NCBI GenBank assembly: GCA_029264635.1
Contig: JARIAA010000020.1
Coordinates: 1-6,394, forward strand
DNA length: 6,394 nucleotides
Origin: Psychrobacter sp.
Lineage (GTDB): Bacteria; Pseudomonadota; Gammaproteobacteria; Pseudomonadales; Moraxellaceae
Direction of reading: 5' to 3'
Shown here: positions 1 through 5,742 of the stretch, piece after piece
How the letters are laid out: every line of letters starts with the position of its first letter
Position numbering within the stretch: the stretch's first letter is position 1
Notes under the pieces: model-generated
What the model was told of the DNA's origin: nothing
Database searches by the model: none
Seen by the model: the letters and a program-made list of their open reading frames with translations, nothing else
Made by a program: the position numbers and the translations under genes

Positions 1-78
1 CAAACGAAGATTCAAAAGAGTTTAGGCTATAAATCGCCAAGACAGGTGTGGTTTGATTATTATCGTCAGGCTGCGTAA
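1..78 (+). CDS. IS3-type transposase, C-terminal end only (partial)
   Basis: The first base begins an open frame of 25 codons that ends at TAA 76-78. It contains the segment SLGYKSPRQVWFDYY, which matches the usual C-terminal end of IS3-family (OrfB, rve-type DDE) transposases, where an 'SLGY-x-SP' motif follows the catalytic Glu helix. The catalytic DDE residues lie upstream of the window, so nothing can be said about whether the element is intact. The right end of the insertion sequence should lie a few bases to tens of bases after the stop, but I cannot place its terminal inverted repeat without the left end. An IS481-type transposase has a similar tail and is the main alternative. Confidence 0.65.
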   Translation, partial: QTKIQKSLGYKSPRQVWFDYYRQAA

Positions 79-390
79 TTAAAATCTCCCAAGTTTACCT
101 ATCCGGATTTGACGGCAGGGGTCAATACGTTACCAGTGGCATTGGCTGCTTACAATGCTGGAGAAGGAAGTGTTTCTAAATATGGCGGTATACCACCCTA
201 TTTAGAAACGCGAAATTATGTGCTAAACGTTCTTAGATACTACAATGCAGGACTTGATAAGCAGATGTATGAAATGAAGACACAAAAGCAGACCGATAAA
301 TCGGCCTTCACTATAGACAACGTAGTAACGTCAGCATTAATGAAAAACGATACTAAAAGTGCTCGAGTGCTATATTTTAGTATTGACTAA
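79..390 (+). pseudogene. Lytic transglycosylase (SLT domain) remnant, N-terminus missing
   Basis: This frame stays open from directly after the transposase stop (same frame) to TAA 388-390. It contains ALAAYNAGEGSVSKYGG and then IPPYLETRNYV, the two C-terminal motifs of SLT-type lytic transglycosylases, which cleave peptidoglycan between MurNAc and GlcNAc. The catalytic Glu motif (usually E-S-x-F) and the preceding half of the fold are absent, so the product should be inactive. A TTG at 109 could serve as a start, but there is no convincing ribosome binding site. Recognisable homology begins around codon 133, so the true junction probably lies between about 80 and 133. The last 40 or so residues form an unrecognised tail. 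The simplest reading is a gene cut by the neighbouring insertion sequence or by a deletion next to it. Such enzymes also occur on plasmids and conjugative elements, which would fit an island, but that is speculation. Confidence 0.7.
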
Positions 391-784
391 TATATATGAT
401 AAATTAACTAAATCTAAAATAATTTATTAGTAATAATATCTATCAATATACATGTAGTAATAGAGTATATCTTTTTCAAAACAGAACACTTCATCGAAAA
501 TAAGAACTTCTCAAACATTATATTCTAAGTGAACCTAATAGGTATTTGTACATCAAGATACTGATGAACTACTTAACCATAATTGTGTATAAGAGTAGAT
601 ATTTAATCGAGAAAAATTGTATCTCATCCCTAGATTAAGGGTAGAGTAGAGGTCAAAACTACTGCCACTTGGCAGTGACTAAATACGAGATAAACTTTAA
701 TGTTTTTTGGATGACTTAAAACATTTTAATAATCTAGTAGTCTGTAACTCTTTTATATCAATGAATATACATTAAGACTATAAA
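391..784. other. Gene-free AT-rich stretch
   Basis: No open frame with a plausible start and ribosome binding site is visible on either strand. The stretch is strongly AT-rich with scattered stops. The one clear structure is the short dyad at 661-676. It probably represents decayed mobile or accessory DNA between the transglycosylase remnant and the tRNA fragment. Confidence 0.6.
661..676. repeat. Perfect 7-bp inverted repeat (ACTGCCA ct TGGCAGT)
   Basis: Two perfect 7-base arms are separated by only two bases, which is too tight for a stable RNA hairpin loop unless the innermost pairs open. No T-run follows, so it is not an intrinsic terminator. The shape is more like a protein-binding dyad (operator) or a leftover site. 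No promoter or gene adjoins it, and its role is unknown. Confidence 0.4.
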
Positions 785-800
785 AGGTAGTTTGGTCGAC

Positions 801-850
801 CTACCTTGACATGGTAGAGGTCAGCAGTTCGAATCTGCTTATGCCTACCA
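801..850 (+). tRNA. tRNA-Val(GAC), 3' half only (5' half lost or replaced)
   Basis: The 3' portion folds exactly like a tRNA. The anticodon stem is CTACC (801-805) with GGTAG (813-817) around loop TTGACAT, giving anticodon GAC (valine) at 808-810. The variable loop is AGGTC. The T arm is AGCAG-TTCGAAT-CTGCT (823-839). The 3' acceptor strand is TATGCCT (840-846), followed by discriminator A and encoded CCA (848-850). The anticodon arm closely resembles the enterobacterial tRNA-Val(GAC) arm. The matching 5' acceptor strand AGGCATA and a proper D arm are not found upstream. At the correct distance (775-781) there is AGACTAT, which pairs poorly. A D-loop-like AGTTTGGT (789-796) is present, but its possible stem AGGT/ACCT (785-788 and 799-802) runs into the anticodon stem. 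The tRNA is therefore probably non-functional. It is either an attachment-site scar or a degenerate copy. Confidence 0.75.
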
Positions 851-865
851 GATTCAGTTCGACAT

Positions 866-901
866 AAAAAATCCCCAGTTTAACGACTGGGGATTTTTTT
901 T
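866..901 (+). terminator. Rho-independent terminator after the tRNA fragment
   Basis: The left arm AAAAAATCCCCAGT (866-879) pairs with ACTGGGGATTTTTT (886-899) around loop TTAACG, with T-run 894-901. The GC-rich core CCCCAG/CTGGGG is followed directly by the U tract, a textbook intrinsic terminator. The A-run on the left makes it potentially bidirectional. It sits 16 bases after the tRNA CCA end, as expected for the native terminator of a tRNA transcript. Confidence 0.92.
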
Positions 902-1391
902 GCTCACTATTTGATTCTAACACAAGTTTGCTAAAAACAGTAATTTATGATTCTGCGTGCTAATACCAATATTATTTTCAATAATGTCATATACGACCAG
1001 TAGACAATACTCAAAAATACTATATAGGTTGAAGAAGATTCAAATAAATAATGTCTTTAAAGAGAGCAATTTTTCAATCGGTTTCGTGTTTATTTTACTT
1101 ATTGCAACGGTTAGCTATGATGAAGATCAAGATTTCAGCAATATTACTCGCACTAGTTAAAGATCAGATATTCTAAAAAAATGTTTACAAATAAATAAAC
1201 AATTGTTAATAAATAATTTTTATAGTTTACAGGATGTTACCTACCCTAGATATGTTTATGTTCTCACACGAATTTTCTTTGATTACTTAGACTTCAATGA
1301 CAAAGTTTAACAAGATATTAATTTCACAACATATGTTTTAATAAGTTTATTTTCCATAAGATTAAAGTCATTCCTTTCGTAAGTGAGATAG
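902..1391. other. AT-rich stretch without a supported gene
   Basis: A 67-codon open frame (957-1160, GTG start) exists but has no ribosome binding site and no family resemblance, so I do not call it. Within it, in another frame, 1117-1176 encodes a 19-residue peptide starting MMKIKISAILLALV, which looks like the beginning of a signal peptide and then stops. This may be the stump of a lost exported protein. A 10-base palindrome AACAATTGTT lies at 1198-1207 in very AT-rich DNA, but palindromes of this kind are expected by chance there. Confidence 0.5.
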
Positions 1392-1818
1392 ATGTTTAAC
1401 TTCAAAATAAATCGAAAATTAGACTTCTTTTTATCAGTATGCCTGTTTTTTGCAATCGTGATAAGTATGGGTACTAAGTACGCTGGTATAGGTTTTCCTG
1501 AAGAGGAATCGCTATCCTACACTACACTACACTACAGGGATATTAAACCTTCATGATAACGTACGTAATACTAAACATGTAGCTATTGATACGATTGGAG
1601 AGAAAAGAGAGACACAGGTTTTTGCCTGCGGTTATACACCATTCGATGATGGTAGAAGTAGTGACTGTGGGTCTAAAAGATTTTTTGAACCATATATTAA
1701 CAAAAAAGTCACGATAGGCTGGTATAAGTAAAACAAAGTATTAATATTTGAGAATAATGTTCCTCAACTTGTCACTTACACAGGAAGAGTAGTGGATAGA
1801 TTAAAAGTCTTAAACTAA
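1392..1818 (+). pseudogene. Small exported or membrane-anchored hypothetical protein, broken by a frameshift and a stop
   Basis: The ATG at 1392 opens a frame of 54 codons that ends at TGA 1554. Its N-terminus is basic (KINRK) and is followed by a hydrophobic stretch (about residues 11-26, FFLSVCLFFAIVIS), suggesting a signal or membrane anchor. A long second frame overlaps. Switching at the CTACA repeat (1517-1536) gives a continuous reading from TTGILNLHDN through CGYTPFDDG, SSDCGSKRFFEPY and VTIGWYK to TAA 1729-1731. The same frame then continues past that stop with NKVLIFENNVPQLVTYTG to TAA 1816-1818. The most economical ancestor is one protein of about 140 residues that suffered a pentanucleotide repeat change and a CAA-to-TAA type nonsense change. 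I do not recognise a named family. The two Cys residues (CGY and DCG) would suit an exported protein with a disulfide. The ribosome binding site is weak. Confidence 0.6.
1517..1536 (+). repeat. CTACA pentanucleotide repeat, four perfect units
   Basis: Four exact tandem copies of CTACA lie inside the broken gene, exactly where the reading frame has to change to stay open. Loss of one unit from five, or gain of two from two, would cause the observed shift, because both change the length by +1 modulo 3. Tandem pentamers are prone to slipped-strand mispairing. Confidence 0.9.
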
Positions 1819-1975
1819 AAAAATTTATACCAAATTGAACATTTTTGCCGTCGCAGCACAACTGGCTTTATGGCACACTTAGTAATAGGTTTTTTTGCTT
1901 GTCATTTTTTATAGACATGCCGCCTAGCACCTATCAGCCTATAGTAGATAGCTTATCCTGAATTTTGATGACGTT

Positions 1976-1993
1976 AGGCCAACTCCAAGGCCT
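1976..1993 (+). repeat. Small inverted repeat in the otsB leader
   Basis: AGGCC (1976-1980) and GGCCT (1989-1993) form a 5-bp GC-rich stem with an 8-base loop, about 10 bases upstream of the otsB ribosome binding site. It could form a weak leader hairpin, but five pairs are not enough to claim regulation. I found no convincing sigma-70 promoter in 1819-1975. Confidence 0.25.
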
Positions 1994-2013
1994 TATTTTA
2001 AAAAGGAAAAAGT

Positions 2014-2976
2014 GTGAATTCAGTGAGAGATCTTAGCTATATCCAGCCAAAGAATTTTGCTGATGAATTATCCGAGCAACGAGATTACTGCTTGTTTTTG
2101 GATATCGATGGCACACTTGCGCCTTTCACCATGAATCCAAAAGACAGCGTTATTCCTCTTACTACCCTTACATTATTACAAAGCATACAAAATTGCGGCG
2201 TCGACATCGCTGTTGTGACAGGGCGCAGTCTTGTTGAAGCACGGCAGATGCTAGCTCCCCTACAATTGCCAATTGCTGCCACTCATGGGCTAGAAATAGC
2301 ATTGGATGCCAGTCTAGGTAGCACTGATAATAAAGACAGCATGGCTGACATTAATAGCACGATGCTCACCGACGATGGCGAGCTTACGGCTATAAAGCAC
2401 AGTATCACTCAATACTCTAAGTCTTATAATGACCTCACGATAGAAAATAAACCTTATTCCGTTGCCCTGCATTATCGCCAGAACCCTGCTTTAGAGGACG
2501 TAGCTTTTAGCATTATGACAAAAGCCTTGAATAATCATCCTCATTGGCTATTAAAACAAGGTAAGTACGTTTGGGAGATGGTGCCAAAAGGGGCGGATAA
2601 AGGCACAGCTATTCTTACTTTATGGCAGCATCTACAAACTGATAAAGAGCTTTATCCCATTTTTATTGGTGATGACATGACCGATGAAGCAGGATTTAGT
2701 GCTGTACAAGGCGAGCGCCAAGTTATCAAAAGTCAGCCTGATAAAAGTGGGCTAAGCAAAAATGACTCAGTAGAGAAGCGAGAGTCGGTAAAAGGTATGG
2801 GTATTAAAGTAGGTCATGAGCCCACTTGCGCGCATTATTACGTGCACAGTATGGATGAGGTCACTGTTTTACTTCATAGCTTTTTGAGCTTTTGTCAAAA
2901 AAGACACCATTTGTCGTCTCATGTAGTCAAGAATATGCCCTCAACTACTAAAAAAATAACGAGATCCATTTTATGA
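2014..2976 (+). CDS. otsB: Trehalose-6-phosphate phosphatase
   Basis: This enzyme hydrolyses trehalose-6-phosphate to trehalose and phosphate in the cytoplasm, the second step of the OtsA-OtsB pathway. It is a HAD-superfamily phosphatase, and all expected motifs are visible. Motif I is DIDGTL (30-35), with D30 the nucleophile and D32 the acid/base. Motif II is VVTGRS (67-72). The THGLE segment (90-94) belongs to the trehalose phosphatase cap region. Motif III Lys lies in VPKGADKG (190-197), and motif IV is GDDMTDE (219-225), which binds magnesium. The start is GTG at 2014, preceded by AAGGA at 2003-2007 with good spacing; no ATG fits better. At 320 residues it is longer than the E. coli enzyme (about 266). 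Much of the difference is a polar, charged insertion around 236-260, between motif IV and the final GIKVGHEPT segment, plus a basic C-terminal tail. The stop overlaps the otsA start by four bases (ATGA), so the two are translationally coupled. Confidence 0.95.
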   Translation: MNSVRDLSYIQPKNFADELSEQRDYCLFLDIDGTLAPFTMNPKDSVIPLTTLTLLQSIQNCGVDIAVVTGRSLVEARQMLAPLQLPIAATHGLEIALDASLGSTDNKDSMADINSTMLTDDGELTAIKHSITQYSKSYNDLTIENKPYSVALHYRQNPALEDVAFSIMTKALNNHPHWLLKQGKYVWEMVPKGADKGTAILTLWQHLQTDKELYPIFIGDDMTDEAGFSAVQGERQVIKSQPDKSGLSKNDSVEKRESVKGMGIKVGHEPTCAHYYVHSMDEVTVLLHSFLSFCQKRHHLSSHVVKNMPSTTKKITRSIL

Positions 2977-4646
2977 GCCGTTTAATAGTCTTATCCAATC
3001 GGGTAAAAATGCCTGATAATGGTCCGACAGCAGGCGGGCTTGCAGTTGCATTGGACGATGTATTAGTTGGCAGTTCTGTTATTTGGATGGGGTGGAATGG
3101 CGAAGTTATTGACACTGATAACGATTTTGTCACTAATCAATTTAATCATAGCAAACTGAAGACTACAGCAAGCGCTGATACAAAAAAACCCCCTACAGAA
3201 ATCACGTATATGACTACGGCGTTAACGACCGAGCAATATCGGCATTATTACTGCGGTTTTGCCAATAGTGTACTTTGGCTGTTATTACACGAACGTCCTG
3301 ATTTAATCAGTCAAGCCGTCGGTGATTATGCAGGTTATCAAGCTATAAATCGTCTTTTCGCGGAACAATTAAAAAAAATGATTGAACCTGATGATGTGAT
3401 TTGGGTCCATGATTATCACTTTCTCAGTGTTGCCTATCATTGTAGGCAGTTGGGGTTAAATAATCGTATTGGCTTTTTTTTGCATATCCCGTTTGCTCCC
3501 CTACCTTTTTGGCAAGCGCTTAATCAAAGCGCCGAGCTCATCGAACATCTCGCTCACTACGATGTGCTTGGTACGCAAACTTTGCACGATAAAGCCAACT
3601 GTCTGGCTGTCTTCCAGCATTATTTAAAAGATAAGTTTTTAGATAAAAGTCTTTCAACGAGCTGCCATTCATTAGATTCATCAAAAAGTGCTTTATATAA
3701 AAAACAAAGTTTTGCGCACTCTCAAAGCTCAGCTGGCGTGCAATTGAGGCTAAATCTAAAATTACGCGCGGCGCATTATTTGCTCATTAAGGCGTATCCC
3801 ATTGGTGTCAATGTCGACAGAATCCAGCAGCAGGTCAGTCATTTATCTTATGCCAAGCACAGTCAACCAGACGTGATAAAGTCTGCCGCCCAGCAAATCA
3901 TTGCGGTAGATAGGATAGATTATTCTAAGGGGTTGTTAGAGCGGTTTTTGGCGTATCGCGACTTTTTACAGCACTATCCTGAGTATCAAAATCAGCTAAA
4001 ATTGTTACAAATTGCCTGTCCTAGTCGCTTGGATTTGCCCGTTTATCAGCGACTTTATGACGAGGTCAGACAAGTAGTTACTAAAATTAATCAACAATTT
4101 TTGTCAAGCGGTTGTGCTGACAAATGCACTCACGGCTGTCAAACGGATGCTTTTGAATTCAACAGTGTTGAAACGGATGTCGCTGAAACCAGCACCCTTC
4201 CTAATCCTTGGCAAGCGATTACTTATAGCGAAAAGGTATTGTGCCATGAGAGATTAATGAGGGCGTTTTGGCACAGCGATGTCGGTTGGGTAAATTCGCT
4301 CAAAGATGGTATGAATCTGGTCGCTAAAGAATATATTGCAGCGCAAAATCCTGATAATCCTGGGGTACTGCTGCTCTCTTGCTATGCAGGAGCGGCCGAG
4401 CAGATGCACGCTGCGCTCATTATCAATCCACATCAGCCAAACAGTATGATAAAGGGTGTAAAAACAGCCTTGACGATGCCACTTGCAGAGCGAAAGTCTC
4501 GCCATCAGACCTTATTGCAAGGATTGCAGCAAGATAATTTAAGCGTTTGGCAGCAAAACTTTTTAGATGATCTATATGATGGTAAAAGACGTCATGCAAA
4601 AAGCTCGCATTCAGCGGCGATTCATATGCTGGATCCACAAGAATAA
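2973..4646 (+). CDS. otsA: Trehalose-6-phosphate synthase (UDP-glucose type, GT20)
   Basis: This enzyme transfers glucose from UDP-glucose to glucose-6-phosphate to make trehalose-6-phosphate, the substrate of OtsB. It is a two-domain GT-B glycosyltransferase of family GT20. The E. coli active-site residues can be matched by motif: R10 in SNRV, the AGGLAV loop (20-25), W38/W41 in WMGWNGE, D147 in HDYH, H171 in FFLHIPF, R314 and K319 in VDRIDYSKG, and D445 and E453 in KDGMNLVAKEY. It should therefore be active. Length is 557 residues against about 474 in E. coli. The extra residues are spread as about 17 before D147, about 35 between H171 and R314 (Ser/Lys-rich, around 226-262), and about 32 between K319 and D445 (around 379-410, with C381, C385, H387 and C389). 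The insertions look like lineage-specific surface loops. The ATG overlaps the otsB stop (ATGA), so expression depends on the otsB transcript and on reinitiation. Confidence 0.95.
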   Translation: MSRLIVLSNRVKMPDNGPTAGGLAVALDDVLVGSSVIWMGWNGEVIDTDNDFVTNQFNHSKLKTTASADTKKPPTEITYMTTALTTEQYRHYYCGFANSVLWLLLHERPDLISQAVGDYAGYQAINRLFAEQLKKMIEPDDVIWVHDYHFLSVAYHCRQLGLNNRIGFFLHIPFAPLPFWQALNQSAELIEHLAHYDVLGTQTLHDKANCLAVFQHYLKDKFLDKSLSTSCHSLDSSKSALYKKQSFAHSQSSAGVQLRLNLKLRAAHYLLIKAYPIGVNVDRIQQQVSHLSYAKHSQPDVIKSAAQQIIAVDRIDYSKGLLERFLAYRDFLQHYPEYQNQLKLLQIACPSRLDLPVYQRLYDEVRQVVTKINQQFLSSGCADKCTHGCQTDAFEFNSVETDVAETSTLPNPWQAITYSEKVLCHERLMRAFWHSDVGWVNSLKDGMNLVAKEYIAAQNPDNPGVLLLSCYAGAAEQMHAALIINPHQPNSMIKGVKTALTMPLAERKSRHQTLLQGLQQDNLSVWQQNFLDDLYDGKRRHAKSSHSAAIHMLDPQE

Positions 4647-4659
4647 TTAGGAAGCCCTT

Positions 4660-5742
4660 ATGTTAGAGGTAAAAAATTCATTATTATCAACTATTAAAGC
4701 GGCTGTCGAAGAAACTATAGCTGCTCATAACCAAACTATGAATACGCCTTTTAGCACGGGCACGCTTTGTATAACCGATAAATTGCGCCATGCTATCTTA
4801 AAGGTCTTAGTTGCTCATAGCGATAACATGCCGCATCCTGCCAGCGGTGATGACGCTTATTCAAATACCTTAACGCGTTGGCAGATACTGGCTTATGTTG
4901 CAGGTATTGACTTGACGATTGTCAAATGGTTTGAGTCGCATTTAGACGCCCTTAGCATTTTACATGAAATTGGATATAACCAAGTGGCACAAGGGCTGTG
5001 GGCGGTGTGGGCAGCAGAGGGTCATCCTCTACGCTATGAGCAAGGCAAAGCTTGTGGCACAAAAGCGTGGTGCTCGGGAGCAAATATCGTTGATCATGGG
5101 CTCATGACCTACCGCGATGAGGATGGGCATTCGCAACTGCTTACGGTGGATATGCAGCAAGATGGTATCAAGATTGATAATAGCGCATGGCAAGCCGTCG
5201 GTATGCAAGCCACAGATACGGCGACCATACAGTTTGAGCAGGTAGCAGTTAGTCGAGCTGGCTCAGCTAATGCGTATCTAGATCGCGTAGGGTTTTGGCA
5301 TGGGGCCGCAGGGGTTGCTGCTTGCTGGTATGGGGCAACGGCTTATCTGGCAGGCTATTTGATAAAGGCTTATCAGCATAAACCAAACGACTATAAAGCT
5401 ATGTATTTAGGCCAAGTTAGTACGGCATTGGCAGTGACGCAGCACTATTTTTATCACGTTGCAGGCTTGATAGATAGGGAGCCCAAGCAAAGTCACGAGC
5501 TTGCTATACGTATACTTAGAGCAAACGTTGAGCAGCTGGCGCGCCAAGTGCTTGACAGGGTTGGGCAAGCATTGGGAGCTGCGCCGTTTTGTAATAATGC
5601 TCATTTCGCAAGATTAGCAGCAGATTTGCCCGTCTTTATTCGTCAAAGCCATGGGGCTTTTGATCTACAGAAAATAGGCGAGCTATCTAGTGTTTTGGCC
5701 AGCAAAGCCGCTGATGAGCAGGGAAGTATATGGCAACTATAA
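4660..5742 (+). CDS. Acyl-CoA dehydrogenase-like protein
   Basis: The protein has the acyl-CoA dehydrogenase fold, a family of FAD enzymes that oxidise acyl-CoA thioesters. The order is an N-terminal helical part (about 1-115), then the central beta domain with GTKAWCSGA (133-141) and WQAVGMQATDT (177-187), the usual 'W-x-x-x-GM-x-A-T' end of that domain, and then a C-terminal helical domain (about 205-345). At 360 residues it is slightly short. The usual C-terminal YGG/YE region that carries the catalytic Glu in many members is not seen; instead the end reads IRQSHGAFDLQKIGEL (about 327-342). A divergent subfamily is likely, and substrate and even redox activity are open. The ATG at 4660 has a strong AGGAAG (4649-4654) five bases upstream. 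It starts 13 bases after the otsA stop and overlaps the next gene by 13 bases, which indicates a single operon. Members of this type are known beside PIG-L deacetylases, in line with the next gene. Confidence 0.8.
   Translation: MLEVKNSLLSTIKAAVEETIAAHNQTMNTPFSTGTLCITDKLRHAILKVLVAHSDNMPHPASGDDAYSNTLTRWQILAYVAGIDLTIVKWFESHLDALSILHEIGYNQVAQGLWAVWAAEGHPLRYEQGKACGTKAWCSGANIVDHGLMTYRDEDGHSQLLTVDMQQDGIKIDNSAWQAVGMQATDTATIQFEQVAVSRAGSANAYLDRVGFWHGAAGVAACWYGATAYLAGYLIKAYQHKPNDYKAMYLGQVSTALAVTQHYFYHVAGLIDREPKQSHELAIRILRANVEQLARQVLDRVGQALGAAPFCNNAHFARLAADLPVFIRQSHGAFDLQKIGELSSVLASKAADEQGSIWQL

Noticed and set aside
806..834. TTGACA (807-812) followed by TCGAAT (829-834) as a possible sigma-70 promoter
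   Set aside because: The TTGACA is the anticodon loop of tRNA-Val(GAC) and the downstream hexamer is its T loop, so the match is explained by the tRNA sequence.
957..1160. 67-codon plus-strand open frame with a GTG start and one hydrophobic stretch
   Set aside because: There is no ribosome binding site and no recognisable motif. It lies in AT-rich DNA between remnants and overlaps a different small frame. It is likely a chance opening.
1835..1945. Possible otsB promoters using TTGAAC (1835-1840), TTGTCA (1899-1904) or TATAGT (1940-1945)
   Set aside because: None of these boxes has a partner hexamer at 16-18 bases, so no promoter is called.
4254..4638. Minus-strand open frames inside otsA, and similar ones inside otsB and the acyl-CoA dehydrogenase-like gene
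   Set aside because: They are antisense shadows of well-supported coding sequences and show no family motifs or ribosome binding sites.
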